A stretch of 64,000 bases of DNA, from contig NC_049561.1 of assembly GCF_013368755.1 (NCBI RefSeq), positions 2,852,001-2,916,000 on the forward strand. The letters are read 5' to 3'. Both the position numbers and the translations under genes were made by a program. This DNA is from Talaromyces rugulosus (taxonomy: Eukaryota; Ascomycota; Eurotiomycetes; Eurotiales; Trichocomaceae). Below are positions 23,623 through 33,336 of the stretch, one piece after another. The notes below the pieces were generated by a model that saw only the letters and a program-made list of their open reading frames with translations, had not been told where the DNA came from and did no database searches. The first letter of the stretch is position 1. Every line of letters begins with the position of its first letter.

Positions 23623-26083
23623 ATGCAATCCCAGGCGCCAATGGCTTCAACTAGCAGACGTAAGAAGCGGGTCGGCACTGCCTGTGATTTTTGCCGCCAG
23701 AGGAAGGTAACCCACATCCCATATATTGTACAATGTATTGGATTGAAACAGCGGCTGATGTTGTATCCTGGGGTGTAGTTAGGCTGTGACAATGCACAGC
23801 CAAAATGTGAGAATTGTAAATGTCAGGGCAAGAACTGTACCTATTCCGAGCGCGCGAAGAAAATCAGGTGAGAATAAACTACCATACGTCACCTAGAACA
23901 CTTGCTTATTTACATTTTCTTTTATTATAAGACCAACAAATACACAAATCCGACGTCTAGAAGATGAAAACACTCAGCTCCGTCGGTCTCTGGCAAGATT
24001 TCGATCGCAAGCAAATTCGCAGCGAGTGCCCGACGTGCAGAATGACCGGCAGCATGACAGCACCGACATCGAGATGAATTCATCGAGCCAGTTTCCACAC
24101 CAGGAAGCATCGAACTCATTGTCATCCCCATCATCATCGTCATCTTCATCACACAAAGATCCGGGTTTCTCCACAGGTGACCGCGAAGTCCAATTCCATG
24201 GCCCGTCGAGTGCCATGTTTGACGAATCGCAGCAGCAGACAAACACAGTCACTTCTAGTATAACTGCCGATCCTCTACACAAGTATCAGCTATTGGGGTC
24301 GTCCATGAAACAGCGTATGGCAGCTATTAAACACCTCACTCTAGTTTATGCTGACTCTTCACAGGCCAAATGGAGCAAATCGACCTTGCCGCTGGGAGGC
24401 TCGATTTTGACGGCGTCGATCCGGAAGCAGGGATGCATCTCTTGTCAGTTTTCTGGAATAGACAGCATGCAACCGGGTCAGTCGTATACCGACCAGTGTT
24501 TATGCGCGACATGGCCTGCCAGGGGCCGTACTTTTCCAAACTGCTTTTGAATGCGATTTTTTTCGCAGCATCCAAGAATTCACACAGAGCAGAACACCGA
24601 TGCGAAGTCACCGATGCCCCGGCAATAATATCACCCTTTAGACGAAAGGCCGAGAAGATGCTGTATGATCACGGCTCGGACAATCCCATGAAAAGCGATA
24701 TTCCGACAATTCAAGCTTTACTGATCATGTCGGACGCGCTGTTCACATGGTGTGATGAACGCAGTCTTTCCTGGCTGTATTCAGGCCTTGCGATGAACAT
24801 GATCACTGAGTTGGGTCTTCATGTGGACAGTCGGACTCCCTATTCGGCAAAGCAAAATCTTTCCACGGAAGATATAGAGGTTCGCCGCAGGCTGTTCTGG
24901 GCTGCATTTGGTATGGACTACCTGAAAATACAAAAAAACTGGATATTAATTGAGTTTTAGTTTCCGATAAAGTCCAATCAATCTACCAGGGTCGGCCTGT
25001 ACGTCTCCGCGAAGTGGATGTCAACGTGCCAATTTGCTTCTTAGACGACTATGAAGAGCTCGAACAGTTTAGTCCGGTCTCTTACTCGCAATCAGAAATT
25101 TCACCCAGTCGCCCAACGCACAGTGTTTCTATTTTCGAGCAGCTGTGCGGTCTTAGCGTCATCATGGATAAGATTATATCGAACATCTACACAGAAAAGT
25201 CCGGCTCAAGAGACGCAAAGCATCTGTTTGGCGTGTCGCAGTCGCTTCATGGCGAACTTAAGCGCTGGCGAAGCGAGTTGCCGGAACATCTCGCTAGCAA
25301 ATCGAATGGAACCACCCAGTCGCTCACCCCTCAGATGCTCTCACTGATGTATGTTGTTTTGTACTATGTAAATTCACTCACGCTAACAAATTTCCTTCTA
25401 GGTCCATGTTCCACTCTCTGATCATATTATTGCATCGTCCATTCGTCTCTGACGGCCATATCCGTGCTACATCAGCCTCGGTCGTTCGCGACTCAGTTGC
25501 AACGTGTGCAACAGCAGCCTCAGAAATTGACGCTATACTGCGAGTCTACCAGCAGGACTATTGCATCAATGCCGTTCCGTATTTCATGTCCTATGCCACA
25601 TATGTCAGTGCTACCATTCACGTCCGCATTGCAGCGCAGAGCGGACCTGGCTCGGAGGCCTATCGTTCCCTGCAACACTGCCTCGATATCTTGTCTCGGC
25701 ATTCAAATGTGTGTCGTGCACCTCGGAGAGCGAGGCAGATTCTGCTTGGTTTGGCGCGGCGTTTGCATGTTGATGTTAATGATAGCACTGACTTATCTGC
25801 GACCTATGCAACCGGGAACATTCCGAACTCGTTGATGCTTGGAGAAGACTCTTATGCTGTTGATAGTGCATTCGATGTTATGAATTCCGATATTGATATT
25901 GACGCCATTATTCAGAGTTTTAATGTTGAGCAATCGGGGATGGTCAACACGATTCCTGGCGACAGTGGTATGAACAATGAGCCAGTGCTGCCGGCGCAGG
26001 ATTATTCTTCCGAGACGTGGCCGTTTTACGTCCCGTTGTTTGGCTATGGTTCTTTGGATCCGAATGCATTTGATTTGCAGTAG
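23623..26083 (+). CDS. Zn2Cys6 transcription factor with fungal_trans domain
   Basis: Six exons: 23623-23706, 23779-23867, 23932-24314, 24365-24910, 24961-25348, 25402-26083; 723 aa. Splice choices are fixed by the zinc cluster (C21-x2-C-x6-C, then PKCENCKCQGKNC), the middle homology region (RRRLFWAAF then SIYQGRP) and the LLHRPF motif. A short coiled coil (RRLEDENTQLRRSL) follows the zinc cluster. The linker is Ser/Gln-rich and the C terminus acidic. This is a DNA-binding nuclear regulator, probably of the adjacent SDR and TIM-barrel genes, since pathway regulators often sit with their targets (inference). Confidence 0.9.
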
Positions 26084-26320
26084 ATGATGTGTTAATACAA
26101 TGGCAAAAGGAGAGGAAAAAATCTACTGTAGCTATCTCGGCCTTTGCAGGAACCCAGATACTGTTCTGTGATGTTGCTACAACATTATAGGGTTTACAGC
26201 ATATCTTTAAATGCCAATTGATGTATGTATGACTACCACACAACACACGTTATCAATAACATCACTAGATAATTCCTTACTTCCACTAATCATATCCGGT
26301 AAAAAGAAACAATTTAACGT

Positions 26321-28723
26321 CTAGCGACGGGTATTTCTAATATCAAAGCGCTGACCACCTTCAGGACTGAGAGTTGCCTTGTCCAACTTACCAGTTGGTG
26401 TCTTCTTGATCTCCTGCACAATTTCGATGACAGTTGGAACTTGGAATCGTGCCATATTCTCAGTTGACCAAGCCCATAAAGAAGCCTCATCAACTTCCGC
26501 GCTTTCACATAGCTGGATAGCAACCTTCACATCATCTTCGGTGCCGGAGCCTAGATTGCTAGGAATTGCAAACGCAGCCGCAGTCTTCACAGCGGGGTGT
26601 CGTAGGAATTCCTCTTCGAGGTCCGCAGCATTGATATTCTCTCCACGCCTGCGAATGACGTCCTTTAAGCGGCCGACAAAATATACGTTACCCTCATCGT
26701 CAATCGTAGCCAAGTCGCCAGAGTGAAGCCAAAGATTTTTAAAGGTACCCTCATTTGCAGAAGAGTTATTGAAATAGCCTTGAAAAAACGCATTGGGGTA
26801 GTCACTGCGTAGTAATAGCTGGCCCGTGGTGCCATTCGGTACCGGCTCATCATTTTCGTCTGCAATTCTGATTTGAAACCCTTTGCTCACAGTTCCGCAC
26901 GAGCCAGGTACACGAGTACCCTTTTGAGTTACGGGTATACTAGCCTCAACACTGCCATAAAGTGTATAAAGAGGATGACCGAACCGTCGTTCGTAATCTT
27001 CAGCAAAAGATGGAATTGGTACGCCCCAGGCAAGCCGAACGCTGTGATCCAAGTCTTGGGGGCTTGTTGGCTGCTTGTATGTCAGTGCTAGAGTGGCGCC
27101 CATGAAGTCGTACACAGTGGCCTTTGTTGCCCTGATCTCATCCCAGAATCGGCTCGCACTGAAGCGTGTCGAGAGTGCTGCTACTGCACCTAGGAGGATG
27201 GCAGGAATAACTGTGAGGGCGGTTGCATCTGCGTGAAACAATGGGAAAGGACAATAAAGCACATCCTCTCCGTGGATTCCAAAGCTATCTATGAGAAGCA
27301 TGGCTTGACGGATAAAATAGTGATGAGACAAAACGCATGGCTTGGAGCGACCCGTTGTTCCGCTTGTGTATAGGAAAGCAGACGTAGTAGACGGTGACAC
27401 TTCAACGGCCTCCGAAATGGCCTTGTCAAATTGATATAGAGCTTTCATATCATGAAAGTTGGCTCCACCTTTGAGATAGATGTCCTCTTTCCCAAGTACG
27501 TTGGTTGATTGAATATCGTGGAAAAATTCAGCGTCAACAATGGCGAGCTTTGGATCTGCAGCTTGTACGACATGTTGAAGTGTAACAGACTTGAGTTCCA
27601 CATTCACAGGCACCCAGGTGGCCCCAAGTCGGTTTGTTGCTATCCACGTGTGAACCATCTCTACGCTGTTCCTCATAATGACGAGCACTCGATCTCCCGA
27701 ACCAACTCCTTTCTCTCTCAAGCCTCCTGCCAGCGCTGAAACGGATACATCGAACTCCTTAAAAGATAAATCGCGGCCTCCAAAGCGGAGAAAGGTTCGA
27801 TCGGCCATGGTATCAATGGCAACTTTATATGCAGTGTTGATGTCTTTGATAGCCGAAAGCTTGGCTAGAACCTCCTCGGGAGCATTGCGTGGGAATCCAG
27901 TAGACTTGATAGAGTTCTTCTTGGGTTCACACTTGCTATCTGTCTTGGTGGAAGTTGCTTTCCTGCTAGCAAATTTACTGAAGGCGTCGGCAGCCTCACT
28001 CTGTGCGAAGCAGTAGCTAGCAACATTGACTTCATCATGAAGTACATTTTCCATATTTGAAAAAACCGCCCTCTCTACCGAGGTTTTGGAGTTTGTTGCC
28101 GCAATCCCAGGCAGCATTGCTAACTCCAGGGCTAGCTCCAATGCTCGTTGCTTAGGATCTTGTGCAATCTCTGTAAGAAGGCCAATTCTCAGTGCTTCTT
28201 CGGCCCCGGTAAAATTACCCAACATAAGCAGTTGTTTCGCCTTGAGGAGCCCCACCATAGAAACAAGCCGCAATGAGATGCCGCCTGTGACTGCATGACC
28301 GATAGTTGCTTCTGGAAACTTGAACTGGGCGTTGGGACCGCCGATAACAAAGTCAGCTGCCAATGCAATCTCGGCACCACCGCCGATGGCATATCCCTGT
28401 ACAGCTACTATTATAGTCGCCGAAGCAGATGCTGTCAGCCGTGTGATATCCTGCAGCTTTTGGAATGCCCCGCGCAGCTCTTCGCCAGAACCTGTTTTCG
28501 GGGCGAGGGTCTGCTTTAAGTCCTCCCCAGCACAGAACGAACGATCTCCAGCACCTTCGAGTATGATGATGCGAGCGCTCGCATGTTCCCTCAGAGATGA
28601 CGTGAGACCGTCCAGCAAGTCAACACTGATTGCGTTTAGGGCTCTGGGGCGATTAAGGGTGAGTTTCACTACGCCAGGCGCTGGGTGAGAAACGAGAACC
28701 GGGTTTGCGTCCATGTTGAACAT
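26321..28723 (-). CDS. Fused enoyl-CoA hydratase/isomerase and acyl-CoA ligase
   Basis: Intronless, 800 aa. Residues 5-260 are a crotonase: oxyanion-hole segment FCAGEDL, QGYAIGGGAEIA and FPEATIG, with both catalytic-type Glu residues (Glu144/Glu164 equivalents). After a Lys/Ser-rich linker (about 260-290), residues 300-795 are an ANL-family ligase: YTSGTTGRSKP, YGSVEAS, HSGDL, VGRLKDVIRRRGENI and PTGKLDK with the C-terminal Lys. The ligase half resembles CaiC-like carnitine/crotonobetaine-CoA ligases. The protein would activate an acid to its CoA thioester and then hydrate or cleave an enoyl-CoA. Substrate is unknown; carnitine-like and hydroxycinnamate-like acids are candidates. The upstream region is shared with a divergent thioesterase. 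Confidence 0.9.
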   Translation of the reverse strand: MFNMDANPVLVSHPAPGVVKLTLNRPRALNAISVDLLDGLTSSLREHASARIIILEGAGDRSFCAGEDLKQTLAPKTGSGEELRGAFQKLQDITRLTASASATIIVAVQGYAIGGGAEIALAADFVIGGPNAQFKFPEATIGHAVTGGISLRLVSMVGLLKAKQLLMLGNFTGAEEALRIGLLTEIAQDPKQRALELALELAMLPGIAATNSKTSVERAVFSNMENVLHDEVNVASYCFAQSEAADAFSKFASRKATSTKTDSKCEPKKNSIKSTGFPRNAPEEVLAKLSAIKDINTAYKVAIDTMADRTFLRFGGRDLSFKEFDVSVSALAGGLREKGVGSGDRVLVIMRNSVEMVHTWIATNRLGATWVPVNVELKSVTLQHVVQAADPKLAIVDAEFFHDIQSTNVLGKEDIYLKGGANFHDMKALYQFDKAISEAVEVSPSTTSAFLYTSGTTGRSKPCVLSHHYFIRQAMLLIDSFGIHGEDVLYCPFPLFHADATALTVIPAILLGAVAALSTRFSASRFWDEIRATKATVYDFMGATLALTYKQPTSPQDLDHSVRLAWGVPIPSFAEDYERRFGHPLYTLYGSVEASIPVTQKGTRVPGSCGTVSKGFQIRIADENDEPVPNGTTGQLLLRSDYPNAFFQGYFNNSSANEGTFKNLWLHSGDLATIDDEGNVYFVGRLKDVIRRRGENINAADLEEEFLRHPAVKTAAAFAIPSNLGSGTEDDVKVAIQLCESAEVDEASLWAWSTENMARFQVPTVIEIVQEIKKTPTGKLDKATLSPEGGQRFDIRNTRR

Positions 28724-29245
28724 GTTGTGTCTTCTTCCAACATAGCAGATGTCAAGGACACATTGTTGATATTTATATAGGGTATCATTTTTAGCACCAG
28801 AGTTAACCTAATATAGCAAGATTGGACCGTCACGATAGACATATATTAGATAGTCAGTTTATACCGAGCGAGATCCACGCTCCGCTAGGCTCCCCTTAGT
28901 GCTTAGTACTGCACTAGACAGTGGACTATCTGTCAGGCCTTGATCATTGGTACTACAACCACTGATATTGTGGGTCTTCTTTGGCTTTGTAGCAACTTAT
29001 ACCGAAGTATAGACACCATCCCCGGTACCGCCAAGAAGTTGTGATTTTAAATAATAAATTTGGAAATTTAATTATTAATGAATTTTAAGACACTTTTAGT
29101 GCAGATAATCGATGGCAGGCTATACCGACGTACCAATGATACTTAAGTGGACGGAGTACATGTTATAAATGCATTTTTCTGCGCAAACTTCTCATTATCC
29201 AACGTCTATAGCCGAGGAACCGGCCCCTTTGAAAGGATTTCACCC
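28724..29245. promoter_or_regulatory. Divergent promoter region (hydratase-ligase / thioesterase)
   Basis: The two CoA-ester genes are transcribed away from each other from this 522-bp gap. A CCG-N6-CGG everted pair lies at 29212-29223, just before the thioesterase ATG; zinc-cluster factors use such paired triplets, and one is encoded next door. Binding is untested. Confidence 0.4.
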
Positions 29246-29797
29246 ATGGCAGCCGATATAGAAGCAATTTTGGCTGCAACGAGCAGCCATAGCCCAGCTT
29301 TGCAGAGGCTTTTGGCCCTCCCAGATTGCAAGCAGTTCCGAGGTGTCCTCGCCATTCAGCCCGAACACCAGGCAGACCAACTCACGTTTACGACTCTCGC
29401 AGGACCAGGCAAAATTTCATGTCCACCATGCGTTGCCACGTCTAACGAAAAGGGAGAACTGCTAGCATTTTACCATCTCGGGTCTCAGTTAGCTGGCCAC
29501 GCTGGTATCTGTCATGGTGGTCTCTCTGCAGTGCTGCTGGATGAATGTATGGGCCGCGTCTGTTTCGCCAGATTACCCAGTGGTGTCGGAGTAACAGTCA
29601 AACTGGATATCAGCTATCGGGTACCGATACCCGTGAACAGTATAGTGTTGGTTGCTGCAAAGGTCGAAAAGGTCGAGGGACGCAAAGCATGGGTCAACGC
29701 GACTATACAGGATCCCAAAGAAAGCACTGTATTTGTCGAGGCGGAAGCTCTGTTCATAGAGCCGAGTTGGGCGGCGCAGATTTCAAACGATCTGTAA
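29246..29797 (+). CDS. Hotdog-fold (PaaI/4HBT-type) thioesterase
   Basis: Single exon, 183 aa. The start is the only in-frame ATG (MAADIEAIL); the frame is open further upstream but has no ATG. The centre GHAGICHGGLSAVLLDECMG has the HGG...D signature of the 4HBT/PaaI hotdog family, followed by the long strand VTVKLDISYRVPIPVNS. It would hydrolyse an acyl-CoA thioester. Divergent pairing with the hydratase-ligase fusion suggests it releases or edits that pathway's CoA product (inference). Confidence 0.85.
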   Translation: MAADIEAILAATSSHSPALQRLLALPDCKQFRGVLAIQPEHQADQLTFTTLAGPGKISCPPCVATSNEKGELLAFYHLGSQLAGHAGICHGGLSAVLLDECMGRVCFARLPSGVGVTVKLDISYRVPIPVNSIVLVAAKVEKVEGRKAWVNATIQDPKESTVFVEAEALFIEPSWAAQISNDL

Positions 29798-29887
29798 AAA
29801 TGTTGAGGCAAGGCTGAGAATCATGTGGCTATTTCGTTTTTTTTGTTTTTCTTTGGTTCATGCAGCATGCACGGCAAATTGAGTTTC

Positions 29888-31806
29888 TTATACGAGGAGT
29901 ATGTCCATGCCCAATTCTTCCATGACTGCTCGCCAGTCAATGGATATCAAGCCTTTATCAATTTCCAACTCATCAGCCGCTTCATCTCGCCTCTTCCAGA
30001 TTTCTTCCACAAGCCTACGGACACAAACTCGACTGCCAATCCCAAACATGATGGTGCGATCCAGCCAATTCCGTGCGAGAGCAATGTCCTCCGGTGTGTA
30101 GACTTCAACCGCAGCAATGAATGCAGGCCAGATTGAGAGGTTTCCGTCGCTTTCTGAATGAAAAGCCGATATTCGTAACAAAACTTCAGAAACATATTTC
30201 CTTACACTGTATGGCGGAAGGTCGAATAGAACTCTGTAAAGGTAGATATATGTTGCAGAAATAAAAGCCTCTCGTTGGTGATTTGCGAGGATCTGAGATT
30301 TGATATCATGAAGTTCATCAAACGGGTCACGAATATTATATGTGGTCTCTTCTTTACATTTGTCTAGACAAGAAAAGACCTTGGAGAGTATTTCATCTAT
30401 GAAATCGGCTTGTTGTTGAGTGTGCGAACTTTTCGCTCTCATCTTTTTACCGGCGATAGTGATGACCGAAATACACGCCAACAGAGAGTCTGTGGACCCA
30501 ATGGTGAATCCGAATCCGGGCGTAGACGAGACACGGGAAATCAGAGAACGCTCGGCTTCATCGTCGTCCATGATGGATGTGCTAGAGTTTCCAAGGCTAC
30601 CGAATGGTTGCCAATCTAAAAAAGGTATCCTCGTCCAAGAGTCGTCAATCCCAGCAGTGCCTTTATGGCCCTTCCCGGTATCGGCGATTATTTTAGTGAT
30701 ACATAGGCTCTGTGTCGAGCAGCAGGCAAAATCCGAGTCTGTCCAGGGCTCTTTTTTGCTATATTCACGAAGCAGTGACCAAGCACCACTGAGGTGTAGT
30801 CTCCAAGTTCCAGGTCTCCCGCTATACACCTTCTTATGAATGAGTATGTCAATAAGAAGCGTATTCCTCGTGATTATGACTCACCTCGGCCATGCACAGA
30901 GTCATTACAGCCGCCAATGTTCCACCATAGTCAGGATTTTGTCTTCGCAGGCTAGATTTCAGCTGTTCGATTGCATTTGTGTAATATTCAGTTGCAAGCA
31001 AAACCATCTTGTCTGGCAAGCTGGCTAGTCCAGCCAAGTTGTAAGCTGCATGTGATAACATGGCATTGTAAAGTGCCCTTTGTTCAGATGTTTCGTAGCA
31101 ACGCGCCACTGCTGGATAATAAGAATACCAGGGATTACGGGGATGAAAAAGCGGAATCATCATGGTGGATACATGATTAGTATAATGATGGAACAGAAAT
31201 CGGGCCTCGCTGCTCGAGCTGGATGGGTCCGTGGGATCAATGGTTAACAGTTTATATGCATTCGACAGCAAACCAGGTGGGTGATCAGCATTATTCACCA
31301 ACGCGCGAAAGGAGCCAAATGGGTTGAATGTAGGCTGGGTGCTACTGCTGTTGAAAACTTCTTCGGCGCACTCGGGATCGCAACCATATATAAGTTGATC
31401 TACTAGTTCTGAATCAAGGATTGCATGATCTGCCCATGTAGCGTCTGTAATGGACTTGCGTTAGATTTTGTAGCAAACAAGGAATGATGATAACGAACCA
31501 CAGTCAATGTACCGACGGCCATCGGACCTGTATGGCTGATCCTTATCTTCTATCCAGACTAGCTTAGCCCCATAACCATCACATAGATGGCCAAGTCTCT
31601 GGCAAGCCCGACAATGTGGCCGCTGCTCATCGCACTATAGTCTGCATTAGCCAGTATTCGTGAATTGGAGGAGGGAGAAGAGTGTCAACTCGCCTTTACC
31701 TTCCTCGCCCTGCATTTCCAGCAGCCCTTGTCAAGTCAGTCAATGATAGGGATGATCGGAACGAAAGTCTTACAGTAAACGTTCGATCCCGTCTCCGTCG
31801 CGGCAT
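29888..31806 (-). CDS. Zn2Cys6 transcription factor (ARCA-like), probable GC-AG intron
   Basis: Five exons: 31806-31774, 31726-31694, 31634-31499, 31444-30885, and about 30829-29888 (acceptor 3 nt earlier also possible); about 567 aa. It begins MPRRRRDRTFT and then the zinc cluster [29 protein letters not shown]. The invariant C-x2-C-x6-C spacing is only obtained if intron 2 (31693-31635) uses a GC donor (GCGAGT); the GT donor six bases earlier would delete two residues and give C-x4-C. The rest matches the long helical fungal_trans_2 region (GTWRLHLSGAWSLL). It is a likely regulator of the adjacent CoA-ester genes (inference). Confidence 0.82.
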
Positions 31807-32113
31807 GATCAAAAGCAATGAAGACAGAAGGAAAGCTATAGCGACGAGAGGTGAGGGATTTCTATCTATATCTAGCATAATAGCGGAGCAAATATGGTTG
31901 AAGTTAGCCATCTCCACTTATCTATGCTCGCGTAGCTGCGCAATCGGAAGTCTATATTTGGTTAGTCCCGTCGGCATAGATTTCCTTCCTGTCCCGAAGT
32001 AGCAACAGTAAAAAATATACGGTATCAAATATATATGTGTGTATGTAAATAGGGATTTCAAGGATTATTGTCAAGCACTACATACAAGCATCCGAAGTCA
32101 ACCTTCATCGACC
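31807..32113. promoter_or_regulatory. Divergent promoter region (Zn2Cys6 gene / HAD gene)
   Basis: A 307-bp gap between start codons on opposite strands. A TATA-rich stretch (ATATATATGTGTGTATG-like) lies near 32027-32043, about 75 bp before the HAD gene ATG. No other element seen. Confidence 0.4.
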
Positions 32114-32887
32114 ATGGCACGACTTCTGAATACATATGGCTTACTCTCGTTCGACTGCTATGGTACCCTCGTCGACTGGGAGGGCGGGATAATCCAAGGC
32201 CTAAAAGCATTAATTGATCGCTTAGACAAGCTAGATCCAATAAAGGACGACAAAATTGCAATTTTACGGCGTTATGTGTATCACGAGGGCCGGATTCAGA
32301 AAGCTTTTCCAACCCTAAAATACGCATCCATCTTGACCAAGGTATATGAAGAGTTGGCGTCTGACTGGGGACTCGGGGAAACAATCCTGGACGGGGAGAG
32401 TGCAGCTTTTGGGGCGAGTATTGGGTCCTGGCCAGTGTTCCCCGACACTCTTGCAGCGCTACGCGAACTTCAGAAGCATTTTAAGCTGGTCATCTTGTCC
32501 AACGTTGATAGGGAATCGTTCAACAAGACTCTTGCGGGACCCCTTGATGGGTTCAAATTCGATGCTGTCTACATTGCCGAAGAAATCGGGTCTTACAAGC
32601 CCGATCTAAACAACTTTCAGTATCTCGTACACGGTTGCGAAAAGAACCTTCAAGTTCCGAAGGAGAAGATTTTACATACTGCATACGCTTTGAATCACGA
32701 CCTGGTTCCAGCCCACAACTTGGGGCTGAGTACTTGCTGGATCGAGAGAAAGCCAAATGCGATAGGGGGCGAATTATCACTAGTCCAGGATCAGCTATCA
32801 CTAGATTTTCAGTTCAGATCCATGGAGGATATGGCGGATGCAGTCCACGCGGCCTTTAATAAGGGTGTATCAGCCGGTGTTCAGTGA
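32114..32887 (+). CDS. HAD-superfamily hydrolase, haloacid dehalogenase type II-like
   Basis: Single exon, 257 aa, starting at MARLLNTYG; the frame upstream is open but lacks an ATG. The nucleophile Asp is in SFDCYGTLVDWE (D14), motif II is VILSNVDR, and the Lys/Asp motif is GSYKPD. Length and motifs match L-2-haloacid dehalogenase (type II) family proteins; many fungal members act on unknown organic acids rather than halogenated ones. It lies between a regulator and an amino-acid permease in a catabolic-looking neighbourhood. Confidence 0.88.
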   Translation: MARLLNTYGLLSFDCYGTLVDWEGGIIQGLKALIDRLDKLDPIKDDKIAILRRYVYHEGRIQKAFPTLKYASILTKVYEELASDWGLGETILDGESAAFGASIGSWPVFPDTLAALRELQKHFKLVILSNVDRESFNKTLAGPLDGFKFDAVYIAEEIGSYKPDLNNFQYLVHGCEKNLQVPKEKILHTAYALNHDLVPAHNLGLSTCWIERKPNAIGGELSLVQDQLSLDFQFRSMEDMADAVHAAFNKGVSAGVQ

Positions 32888-33336
32888 ACTTGTTGCACGT
32901 AGACATTCTGATGCTGTTTTGATGACGTATCGGCTGGGTTCAAGGCCTGCCACCTTCCAATCCGCCAGGGGGGATCTTGAAGTTCATTAGAAGAGCTTCG
33001 ATAAACATGCCCCTAGTATTTGTTTCATTTGGTGAATATTACATATTCCAACTGTGTGCGTAGAGTCGTTTGGTCTATCTGGGAAAAGAAAACATGTATA
33101 TCTAGTGATCAGCTTAACCCGTACACTATTTTAGGCCTTCTTTGGCTACAGTCTTACTTCCTATACTCGACTTTATATCAACTAAAATAAAATATTCATA
33201 CTGTGAGGAAGTGGTTTTATAGAGAGCAGGCAGGTGGATTTCTCGTGTATAGCTATATATCGCTATCGAGCTAAACTGATTGCTATCCTCTTTTCACTTT
33301 AACTACTTAGTCGATTCAACACTCTCCCTGCTGACA
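32888..33336. other. Convergent intergenic region
   Basis: Between the 3' ends of the HAD gene and the permease gene. A/T-rich, no coding signal, no repeat recognised. Confidence 0.5.
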
